Below, piece after piece: positions 1 through 5,551 of a stretch of DNA of 7,746 bases (the first letter of the stretch is position 1; every line of letters begins with the position of its first letter). The translations under genes and the position numbers were made by a program. The notes beneath the pieces were generated by a model. The model saw nothing but the letters and a program-made list of their open reading frames with translations, was not told the DNA's origin and made no database searches. The DNA comes from Candidatus Eiseniibacteriota bacterium (GTDB lineage Bacteria; Arandabacterota; Arandabacteria; Arandabacterales; Arandabacteraceae). The stretch spans positions 1-7,746 of the forward strand of contig JAUXGG010000064.1 in NCBI GenBank assembly GCA_030622265.1, given 5' to 3'.

Positions 1-937
1 AGACGCCAAGGGGCCTTATATCGCGGAGATCTCCAGGAACATACAGATCCCCGGGGATCTGCGCTTCGCCATCGACTGTGGAAACGGTACGGCGGGCATT
101 ATCCTACCGGATCTCTTCGAGGCCATGGGCCTTAAGCCGGAGGTCCTATTCGGGGAGCCCGACGGACGCTTCCCCAATCATCACCCGGACCCGACTGTTC
201 CCGAAAACCTGGAACATCTCATCGATACGGTTGTGAAAAACTCGTATGAGGCCGGTATCGCTTTCGACGGGGACGCGGACAGGATCGGGGTGGTCGATGA
301 GCAGGGAAGCATCATATGGGGTGACAGGCTCCTCATCATACTCGCGCGTGACATCATTGCCAGGAATCCGGGGGCCAAGGTGATTTTTGAGGTGAAATGC
401 TCCCAGGCACTCGCGGACGCGATCGAGGCTGCCGGAGGCGTTCCCATAATGTGGAAGACCGGACACTCGCTCATCAAGGGCAAGATGAAATCCGAGGGGG
501 CGCTCCTGGCCGGGGAGATGAGCGGGCACATCTTCCTGAGCGACAGGTATTACGGATATGATGATGCGATTTACGCGGGGCTGCGCCTGCTGGAGATTCT
601 CTCCCGGCATGACGGGCGGCTTTCCTCCCTGCTTGCCGATGTTCCAGCCTATCATACCACACCGGAGATAAGGGTGGCGTGCCCGGACAGCCGCAAGTTC
701 ACGGTGGTCGAGAATCTCAGGACCTATCTTTCCCCCGACCACAGCATTATCGACATCGATGGCGTACGGGTGGTCTACGAGGATGGGTGGGGACTGGTCC
801 GGGCCTCCAACACCCAACCGGCGCTGGTTCTTCGCTTCGAAGCCACCAGCGAGGACCGGCTGAAGCAGATACAGCAGGAGATAGTGGAAGCCCTCAGGAC
901 TGTTGGCGGCGACGGCGTCGGCCTGCCGGAGGTATGA
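1..937 (+). CDS. manB: Phosphomannomutase/phosphoglucomutase, 3' part (5' end outside window)
   Basis: Alpha-D-phosphohexomutase family enzyme that interconverts hexose-6-phosphate and hexose-1-phosphate; the likely reaction here is mannose-6-P to mannose-1-P in the cytoplasm. The reading frame is open from base 2, so the gene enters from the left, and 311 residues are visible of a family length near 450-460. Seen: a DCGNGTAG segment (about 74-97) typical of the second domain, the metal-binding loop DGDADR (266-283), the sugar-recognition loop GEMSGH (512-529), and the C-terminal phosphate-binding loop RASNTQP (800-820). The N-terminal catalytic serine loop lies outside the window. The stop is TGA at 935-937, and the guanylyltransferase gene starts at 939, so the two are surely co-transcribed. 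The family includes dual-specificity PMM/PGM enzymes (AlgC-like), and sequence alone does not fix the preferred sugar. The mannose assignment rests on the neighbour. An internal ATG at 125 is not the start, because conserved sequence continues upstream of it. Confidence 0.93.
   Translation, partial: DAKGPYIAEISRNIQIPGDLRFAIDCGNGTAGIILPDLFEAMGLKPEVLFGEPDGRFPNHHPDPTVPENLEHLIDTVVKNSYEAGIAFDGDADRIGVVDEQGSIIWGDRLLIILARDIIARNPGAKVIFEVKCSQALADAIEAAGGVPIMWKTGHSLIKGKMKSEGALLAGEMSGHIFLSDRYYGYDDAIYAGLRLLEILSRHDGRLSSLLADVPAYHTTPEIRVACPDSRKFTVVENLRTYLSPDHSIIDIDGVRVVYEDGWGLVRASNTQPALVLRFEATSEDRLKQIQQEIVEALRTVGGDGVGLPEV
928..933 (+). promoter_or_regulatory. Shine-Dalgarno GGAGGT for the guanylyltransferase gene
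   Basis: A perfect GGAGGT lies inside the last codons of the mutase gene, five bases before a TTG at 939. It decides the start of the next gene. The in-frame TTG at 903 has no comparable site and would add 12 residues not expected in the family. The ATG at 957 would cut into the conserved nucleotide-binding strand. Confidence 0.75.
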
Positions 938-938
938 T

Positions 939-2012
939 TTGCGTTTTGCCGTGATAATGTCCGGAGGACGCGGCCGGAGATTCTGGCCGGTCAGCCGGGC
1001 GTCCAAGCCCAAGCAGCTGGTCGAGGTGGCCGGCGGCCGGACCCTTCTTGAGCTCACCGTGGAGCGGCTCACTCCGGTTCTTGATCCTGACCGCATTCTG
1101 GTGATCACCCAGGAGCGGCAGATGGAGGAGACCAGGAAGGTGCTTGGCCGGTTCGCGGGGGTGCAGGTGCTGGCCGAGCCTGTTGGCAGGAACACGGCTG
1201 CGTGTATCGCGTTTGCTGCGACCTATATCAGGGCCATGCACGGGGACGCCGTCTTGGCGGTGTTGCCGGCCGACCACTTCATTGGCAGGGAAGATGAGTT
1301 CCGGGAGGTCTTGCGTGCCGGGATGGACTTCGTTGCAGAACGCAATGCCCTGCTTGCCGTAGGGATTAAACCCGACCGGCCGGCCACGGGCTTCGGCTAT
1401 ATAAGGAGGGGTAAGTCTGCCGGGAAGGTGGGAGGTCTCGAGTTCTTTGGGGTCAGCCAGTTTGCCGAAAAGCCCCCGCTCGATCTGGCAGAGACCTATG
1501 TTGCTTCGGGTGATTACCTCTGGAACGCCGGTATCTTTATCTTCAAGGCTTCCACGATTCTGGGTGAGATTGATCGGTTCTTGCCCGGGATGGCCACGGA
1601 GTTCAAGGATTTCGAAAAGAGCATCGGCACCCCCGAGCAGGCGACGCTCCTCGCCCGCTGCTACTCCCGGGTTCAGGAGATCTCGATAGACTTCGGAGTG
1701 ATGGAGAAAACCGGCTCCGCCTACGTTGTCCCGGCCGACATCGGCTGGGATGATGTCGGAAGCTGGGAGTCCTTTTCCAGGCATATGGACAAGGACGCGG
1801 ACGGCAATGCCGTTCGAGGTCGACACGTCAGCATCGGTTCGCGGGACTGTATCATCTACTCAGACTCTCTGACGGTGGCGACCGCGGGCCTTGAGAACAT
1901 AACGATCGTCGTTTCCAAGGACGCCGTGCTTGTCATCCGGCGAGAGAAAGGAGAGGAGGTGAAGGACATCGTCGACCTTGTAGAACGTGAAGGCCTGACC
2001 GATCTGCTTTAG
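939..2012 (+). CDS. manC: Mannose-1-phosphate guanylyltransferase (short, monofunctional form)
   Basis: Cytoplasmic nucleotidyltransferase that makes GDP-mannose from mannose-1-phosphate and GTP. With the TTG start at 939 (GGAGGT five bases upstream) the protein has 357 residues and begins MRFAVIMSGGRG, as expected for this family. Seen: the nucleotide-binding motif SGGRGRRFWPVSR (residues 8-20; usual form GGxGxRLWPLSR), KPKQ just after it, LPADHF (109-114), FAEKP (175-179; usual FVEKP), YLWNAGIF (193-200) and DIGWDDVGSW (267-276). Length matches the monofunctional type. The roughly 100-residue phosphomannose isomerase domain of the bifunctional ManC/AlgA proteins is absent, so mannose-6-P must come from a separate isomerase. 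It sits one base after the mutase stop, so translation is probably coupled. No convincing terminator follows. GDP-mannose may feed capsule, O-antigen or glycosylation; the window does not show which. Confidence 0.93.
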   Translation: MRFAVIMSGGRGRRFWPVSRASKPKQLVEVAGGRTLLELTVERLTPVLDPDRILVITQERQMEETRKVLGRFAGVQVLAEPVGRNTAACIAFAATYIRAMHGDAVLAVLPADHFIGREDEFREVLRAGMDFVAERNALLAVGIKPDRPATGFGYIRRGKSAGKVGGLEFFGVSQFAEKPPLDLAETYVASGDYLWNAGIFIFKASTILGEIDRFLPGMATEFKDFEKSIGTPEQATLLARCYSRVQEISIDFGVMEKTGSAYVVPADIGWDDVGSWESFSRHMDKDADGNAVRGRHVSIGSRDCIIYSDSLTVATAGLENITIVVSKDAVLVIRREKGEEVKDIVDLVEREGLTDLL

Positions 2013-2029
2013 CCCCCGATCTGCTTCAG
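2001..2029 (+). repeat. Short direct repeat GATCTGCTTYAG at the end of manC
   Basis: GATCTGCTTTAG (2001-2012), which contains the manC stop codon, is repeated as GATCTGCTTCAG (2018-2029). The copies match at 11 of 12 positions with a 17-base period. The second copy is out of frame and followed by TTTT. A CTG-CTT-CAG mini-hairpin could form there, but three base pairs are too weak to call a terminator. Confidence 0.5.
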
Positions 2030-2118
2030 TTTTCCGCCGTTCTCAGCATTTCTTATTTGTACCAACAATATCTAAACCAATAGGGCGCAAGTGACGATAA
2101 GAAGGTGGTGATGGGTGG
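2013..2118 (+). other. Intergenic gap between manC and the comEA-like gene
   Basis: This 106-base stretch is more AT-rich than its surroundings, notably about 2047-2080. That would suit a promoter for the downstream gene. A -10-like TATCTA is at 2069-2074, but I see no good -35 hexamer 16-18 bases before it and no -24/-12 element, so no promoter is called. A Shine-Dalgarno-like AAGGTGGTG (2102-2110, one mismatch to AAGGAGGTG) lies eight bases before the ATG at 2119. Confidence 0.4.
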
Positions 2119-2496
2119 ATGAATGGGAAAGAAAGATTCGCTAGCGCAGTATTGATAATAACTCTGGCCATCGGTGTAGCTGCCGATGTCTTTGATCAGA
2201 AAGGGACGGATGACTCTGTCTCCGGGCATGGCGACGTGCGCGCTGTCGATTCCTGTGCCGGTCCGGCGCCGGTGTACAGGAGGTTGGACATCAACGTCGC
2301 TACCGAGGATGAGCTCGTGATTCTGCCGGGGATCGGGCCGAAGAAGGCCAGGGCGATCGTCGACTGGCGAGACAGTAACGGGTCCTTCAAGAACGTAGAC
2401 GAACTCACGAGCGTTCACGGGATTGGGCCGAAGACGCTTGAGGGATTGAGGCAATATGTCTTCGCAGACGGGAAGGGCGAACCGGCTGGTGACTGA
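2119..2496 (+). CDS. ComEA-like exported helix-hairpin-helix DNA-binding protein
   Basis: A 125-residue protein with a short hydrophobic N-terminus (about residues 7-22, ending VAA before an Asp-rich stretch). This could be a cleaved signal peptide with a VAA signal-peptidase site, or a membrane anchor. A low-complexity linker (about 23-55) follows, then a tandem helix-hairpin-helix domain (56-114): LDINVATEDEL, the first hairpin LPGIGPKKA (69-77), GSFKNVDEL, and the second hairpin VHGIGPKTL (99-107). This is the ComEA family pattern. ComEA binds incoming double-stranded DNA without sequence preference outside the inner membrane during natural transformation, in Gram-negatives as a periplasmic protein. 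The start is the first in-frame ATG after a stop (TAA at 2098-2100). The type IV pilus operon follows directly, which fits a role in DNA uptake. Many genomes carry stand-alone ComEA-like proteins of unproven role, so competence is an inference. No ComEC or ComF is visible. Confidence 0.85.
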   Translation: MNGKERFASAVLIITLAIGVAADVFDQKGTDDSVSGHGDVRAVDSCAGPAPVYRRLDINVATEDELVILPGIGPKKARAIVDWRDSNGSFKNVDELTSVHGIGPKTLEGLRQYVFADGKGEPAGD

Positions 2497-2510
2497 GTCT
2501 GATTGCCATT

Positions 2511-2537
2511 TGCAATGTGATTCGCAGTATGCAATGT
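2511..2537 (+). repeat. Tandem TGCAATGT repeat, 19-base period
   Basis: TGCAATGT occurs at 2511-2518 and again at 2530-2537. The centre spacing of 19 bases is close to two helical turns. Relative to the predicted pilB transcript start (about 2668) the pair sits near -157 to -131, a usual distance for sigma-54 activator sites. A chance match of eight bases somewhere in a 217-base gap is not rare, so this is only a candidate site. Confidence 0.3.
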
Positions 2538-2575
2538 CCGGCAGCGATGTGCGTAACGCCAAGGGGCTGACACAG

Positions 2576-2618
2576 TTCTCGTGGTTTGATCTCTTTTGCG
2601 AAACCCTATGCCCGAGAA
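2576..2618 (+). repeat. Compound inverted repeat upstream of the pilB promoter
   Basis: The outer arms TTCTCG (2576-2581) and CGAGAA (2613-2618) are perfect complements. Nested inside them, GGTTT (2583-2587) pairs with AAACC (2601-2605). As RNA this would be a two-part stem with a 1/7-base asymmetric internal loop and a 13-base loop. No T-run follows, so it does not look like an intrinsic terminator. It lies at about -92 to -50 from the predicted transcript start and could be a protein-binding site or a weak structure at the 3' end of the comEA transcript. Confidence 0.35.
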
Positions 2619-2641
2619 GCAACCTTTGACAGCGGCCGGAC

Positions 2642-2657
2642 TGGTACGAGTATTGCA
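2642..2657 (+). promoter_or_regulatory. Sigma-54 (RpoN) -24/-12 promoter for the pilus operon
   Basis: TGGTACG-N4-TTGCA matches the sigma-54 consensus TGGCACG-N4-TTGCW at every fixed position but one (C to T). The GG and GC doublets have the required ten-base gap. With GC at -13/-12 the transcript should start near 2668, giving a leader of about 46 bases before the pilB ATG at 2714. In Pseudomonas, Myxococcus and Geobacter, type IV pilus genes (pilA best studied) are controlled by RpoN with PilR as activator. The partner kinase PilS is encoded at the end of this same cluster. Confidence 0.72.
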
Positions 2658-2713
2658 GTATGACCCCTTGAGGATTTTTATGCGGGAAAGCAATTGGGGG
2701 CTGATGAACTGCC

Positions 2714-4408
2714 ATGGTTGTTAAGACGGATATTCCCGAAAAGCTAGCCAGTCTGGGCGTTCTCACGCATGATGACGTCGCGGCGGTCACGAAGGAGGCG
2801 GAATCCGCCGGAGTGTCCTTCCAGAAGGCGCTGGTGGGACTGGGCATTGTCTCCGAGGACAGGCTCCTCGAGTTTCTGACCCACATCTACAGCGTGGAAG
2901 CCGTCAACCCTGTTAGCGTTGAGGTTCCGGCACAGATACTCAAGCTCATTCCCGCGGACATCGCGGCCAAGTACAATGCGGTGCCCGTATACAAGCATGG
3001 CCGTACGCTCGCTCTGGCCATGATCGACCCCACCGACATGCACGCCATCAACGACCTCAAGTTCATCACCGGTCTTGAGATTCAGCCGATGGTGGCGACC
3101 GAATCCTCGCTTGCCGCGGCCATAGAGATGTTCTACCAGGCGCAGGATGACCTCGAGGACATGGTCAAGGGCCTGGGCGATGAGGACCTCGAGCTGATTG
3201 ATGATCAGGAGGATGAGGATGAGGGCCTAGATGAGGCGGAACAGGCGCCGGTCATCAAGTTCGTGAACTCCATGATTGCCGACGCCGTGCGCAAGCTCGC
3301 CAGCGATATCCATATAGAGCCCGCCGAGAAGTTCTTCCGGGTGAGGTTCAGAATCGACGGTACCCTTCATGAGGTGATCAAGCAGCCTGCCAAGATGAAG
3401 TGCGCAATCGTCTCGAGAGTCAAGATCATGTCGGAGCTCGACATAGCGGAGAAACGGCTTCCGCAGGACGGCAGGATCAAGATCAGGCTGGAGAACAAGA
3501 CCATCGATATCCGTGTTTCCAGTCTGCCGACTGTCTATGGCGAAAAGATCGTAATGAGGATCCTGGACAAGGGGAATCTCACGCTGGATCTCGACCGTTT
3601 CGGATTCCAGGAGAATGCCCTCAAACACTTCATCGAGGCAATCGAGGCTCCCTATGGCATGGTGCTGGTAACCGGACCCACCGGAAGCGGAAAGACCACC
3701 ACGCTCTATTCCGCTCTCAACAGGATTAATAAGTGCGACGTTAATATCATGACCGCCGAGGATCCCGTGGAGTACAACCTGGACGGGATCAACCAGGTCC
3801 AGATGCACGATTCAATAGGGCTGACCTTCGCCAGATGCCTGCGCTCATTCCTCAGGCAGGACCCGAATATCATCATGGTCGGCGAGATCCGTGACTCGGA
3901 GACGGGCTCGATCGCGGGCAAGGCGGCACTCACGGGCCACCTGGTGCTGTCTACAGTTCACACCAACGATGCCCCGAGCACGGTGGACCGGCTTATCGAC
4001 ATGGGTATCCAGCCGTTCCTGGTAGCCGCATCGGTCAACCTGGTGCTGGCGCAGCGGCTGGTCCGGAAGATATGCGGCAAGTGCAAGGGGCCCGTGGACG
4101 TCCACCCGGAGGCTTTCGCGGAGCTGGGCATAAGGGAGGCCGAGGGCAAGGCGCTGACCTTCTACAAAGGTCGCGGCTGCTCGGCATGCAATAGCACCGG
4201 CTACTCGGGCCGGCAGGGGCTTTTCGAGGTGATGCCCGTAACGCCCGAGATTCGGTCGATGATTCTCGAAAGGCAGGCGAGCGACAAGATCAAGAAACGA
4301 GCCGTGGCGCATGGCATGCTTACCCTGCGGCAGGATGCTCTCCTTAAGCTGAAGGCGGGCATCACCACGGTTGAAGAGGTATTGAGAGAAACCGCAAAGG
4401 ACGAATAG
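2714..4408 (+). CDS. pilB: Type IV pilus assembly (extension) ATPase PilB
   Basis: Cytoplasmic hexameric ATPase of the GspE/PilB family that powers pilin addition at the base of the pilus. 564 residues, a normal length. Seen in order: an N-terminal GspE-N/MshEN-type region (about 1-140); a very acidic linker (145-179, 18 of 35 residues Asp or Glu); the catalytic domain with RLPQDGRI, Walker A GPTGSGKT (321-328), the Asp box AEDPVEY (from 348), Walker B VGEIRD (389-394) and the His box (H409, H416); and a four-cysteine zinc site with C454/C457 and C489/C492. The Cys4 element separates PilB/GspE from PilT. The start is the first in-frame ATG after a TGA at 2705-2707. Only a weak G-run (2696-2700) precedes it, 13 bases away. 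It could in principle be a type II secretion GspE, but adjacent pilT and pilS make the pilus reading much stronger. First gene behind the sigma-54 promoter. Confidence 0.95.
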   Translation: MVVKTDIPEKLASLGVLTHDDVAAVTKEAESAGVSFQKALVGLGIVSEDRLLEFLTHIYSVEAVNPVSVEVPAQILKLIPADIAAKYNAVPVYKHGRTLALAMIDPTDMHAINDLKFITGLEIQPMVATESSLAAAIEMFYQAQDDLEDMVKGLGDEDLELIDDQEDEDEGLDEAEQAPVIKFVNSMIADAVRKLASDIHIEPAEKFFRVRFRIDGTLHEVIKQPAKMKCAIVSRVKIMSELDIAEKRLPQDGRIKIRLENKTIDIRVSSLPTVYGEKIVMRILDKGNLTLDLDRFGFQENALKHFIEAIEAPYGMVLVTGPTGSGKTTTLYSALNRINKCDVNIMTAEDPVEYNLDGINQVQMHDSIGLTFARCLRSFLRQDPNIIMVGEIRDSETGSIAGKAALTGHLVLSTVHTNDAPSTVDRLIDMGIQPFLVAASVNLVLAQRLVRKICGKCKGPVDVHPEAFAELGIREAEGKALTFYKGRGCSACNSTGYSGRQGLFEVMPVTPEIRSMILERQASDKIKKRAVAHGMLTLRQDALLKLKAGITTVEEVLRETAKDE

Positions 4409-4416
4409 CCAGAGTT

Positions 4417-4421
4417 GGAGG
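4417..4421 (+). promoter_or_regulatory. Shine-Dalgarno GGAGG for pilT
   Basis: GGAGG lies in the 21-base gap after the pilB stop, eight bases before the ATG at 4430. It supports that ATG over the in-frame TTG at 4415, which overlaps the ribosome site itself. Confidence 0.75.
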
Positions 4422-4429
4422 GATCTAAG

Positions 4430-5536
4430 ATGGTTGTGTTGCGTACCCTTCTCGAGCAGATGGTAAAAGTGAGGGCGTCGGATCTGCACATAACGGCAGG
4501 TCTGCCGGCCCAGTTCCGGATTGATGGTGTAATCACCTCTTCAGATACCGAGGTACTCACTCCGGAACTGACCAAGCAGGTCCTCTACAGCATTCTCAAT
4601 GAGGAGCAGCGGAAGCGATTCGAGATAGACCGGGAGCTGGATTTCTCATTCGGCATCAAGGGTCTGAGCAGGTTCAGGGCGAACATCTTCCTGCAAAGAG
4701 GGGTGACGACCGGGGCCATAAGAACGATTCCGTTCGATATCCTCTCCTTCGAAGAACTGGGCGTGCCGCCGGTGATCAATGAGCTTTCATCCAGGCAAAA
4801 CGGGTTGATTCTGATCACAGGGCCCACCGGATGCGGAAAGTCAACCACTCTGGCCTCCATCATCGACAAGATCAACACCGAGCGCAAGTGCCACATCGTC
4901 ACCATTGAGGACCCGATCGAGTACGTTCACCAGCACAAGAACTCGATCGTGAACCAGAGGGAGGTGAGGGCCGATACTCACTCCTTTGTCAATGCGCTCA
5001 AGTATGTTCTCAGGCAGGATCCGGATGTGATCCTCGTGGGTGAGATGAGGGACCTCGAGACCATAGGGGCGGCGCTGACGATAGCGGAGACGGGGCATCT
5101 TACGCTCGCAACGCTCCACACCAATTCAACCTACGAGAGCATCAACAGGATCGTCGATGTGTTTCCCGAACACCAGCAGGGGCAGGTGCTCTCGCAGTTG
5201 GCATTCGTGTTGCAGGGAGTGGTCACCCAGCAGTTGATACCCCGGCTCGGGGCCGTCGGCAGGGCGCTTGCCGCGGAGGTGCTGGTATGCACTCCTGCGA
5301 TAAACGCCCTGATCAGGGAGAAGAAGATCCACCAGATATACTCGCTGATGCAGGCCGGACAGAAACACGGCATGCAGACCATGAACCAGTCACTGTACCG
5401 GCTTTATGTTACCAGACAGATATCTCTCGAGGACGCCATGGGCAGAAGCCCTGATCTCCAGGAGTTCGAGCAGATGCTCGCGAGGAGCAGGCCAAAGAAC
5501 CTCATGGCCGATAGAGATAAAACTCTTTGCAAGTAA
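4430..5536 (+). CDS. pilT: Type IV pilus retraction ATPase PilT
   Basis: Cytoplasmic hexameric ATPase that disassembles the pilus and drives retraction, twitching motility and pilus-mediated DNA import. 368 residues from ATG 4430 (GGAGG eight bases upstream), slightly longer than the common 345-350 because of a short polar C-terminal tail. Seen: an N-terminal PAS-like domain beginning LLEQMVKVRASDLHITAG; Walker A GPTGCGKST (131-139, with Cys where Ser is usual); the Asp box VTIEDPIEY; Walker B with GEMRD (E205); ETGHL (H223) and TLHTN (H230); and the PilT signature LIREKKIHQI (HQI at 301-303). The PilB-type cysteine cluster is absent. The gene starts 21 bases after pilB and ends 15 bases before pilC, so it is part of the same transcript. 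PilU paralogues are similar; the HQI motif and position between pilB and pilC favour PilT. Confidence 0.94.
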   Translation: MVVLRTLLEQMVKVRASDLHITAGLPAQFRIDGVITSSDTEVLTPELTKQVLYSILNEEQRKRFEIDRELDFSFGIKGLSRFRANIFLQRGVTTGAIRTIPFDILSFEELGVPPVINELSSRQNGLILITGPTGCGKSTTLASIIDKINTERKCHIVTIEDPIEYVHQHKNSIVNQREVRADTHSFVNALKYVLRQDPDVILVGEMRDLETIGAALTIAETGHLTLATLHTNSTYESINRIVDVFPEHQQGQVLSQLAFVLQGVVTQQLIPRLGAVGRALAAEVLVCTPAINALIREKKIHQIYSLMQAGQKHGMQTMNQSLYRLYVTRQISLEDAMGRSPDLQEFEQMLARSRPKNLMADRDKTLCK

Positions 5537-5542
5537 AGGGGG
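5537..5542 (+). promoter_or_regulatory. Shine-Dalgarno AGGGGG for pilC
   Basis: A purine-rich AGGGGG follows the pilT stop directly and lies nine bases before the TTG at 5552. No ATG or GTG is available in frame between the pilT stop and that TTG. Confidence 0.55.
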
Positions 5543-5551
5543 CGGTTAATC

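Larger units (their letters stand above)
2497..2713 (+). other. Regulatory intergenic region upstream of pilB
   Basis: This 217-base stretch has no convincing gene on either strand. From left to right it holds a tandem TGCAATGT repeat (2511-2518, 2530-2537), a small odd-centred palindrome GCGT-A-ACGC (2551-2559), a compound inverted repeat (2576-2618), a -24/-12 promoter (2642-2657) and a short leader to the pilB ATG. No U-tract terminator for the comEA-like gene is seen, so read-through into pilB is possible. Confidence 0.6.

Noticed and set aside
903..938. TTG at 903 as the manC start
   Set aside because: It would add a 12-residue Ala/Arg stretch that is a translation of the mutase C-terminus in another frame, and it has no ribosome site. 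TTG 939 after GGAGGT fits better.
146..1826. Long open frames on the minus strand (about 146-1195 and 894-1826)
   Set aside because: They lie antisense to the well-conserved mutase and guanylyltransferase genes. Their translations show no recognisable motif, and they are expected shadows of GC-rich coding DNA.
2018..2034. Intrinsic terminator after manC (CTG-CTT-CAG then TTTT)
   Set aside because: The stem has only three base pairs and the T-run is short, so it would not be expected to stop transcription.
2626..2631. TTGACA as a sigma-70 -35 box for pilB
   Set aside because: The hexamer is perfect, but 16-18 bases downstream there is only AGTATT/GTATTG-like sequence, a poor -10. The overlapping -24/-12 element is far stronger.
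2497..2713. Riboswitch (such as cyclic-di-GMP type), small RNA or tRNA in the pre-pilB gap
   Set aside because: No conserved riboswitch core or cloverleaf could be recognised by eye, and the predicted leader of about 46 bases is too short for most riboswitches.
2053..2886. A 277-codon minus-strand open frame covering the comEA-like gene and the pre-pilB gap
   Set aside because: It runs antisense to two genes with clear family motifs, has no recognisable domain, and its DNA in the gap is better explained by the promoter and repeats.
4415..4429. TTG at 4415 as the pilT start
   Set aside because: It overlaps the GGAGG ribosome site. The ATG at 4430 has ideal spacing and gives a family-like N-terminus.
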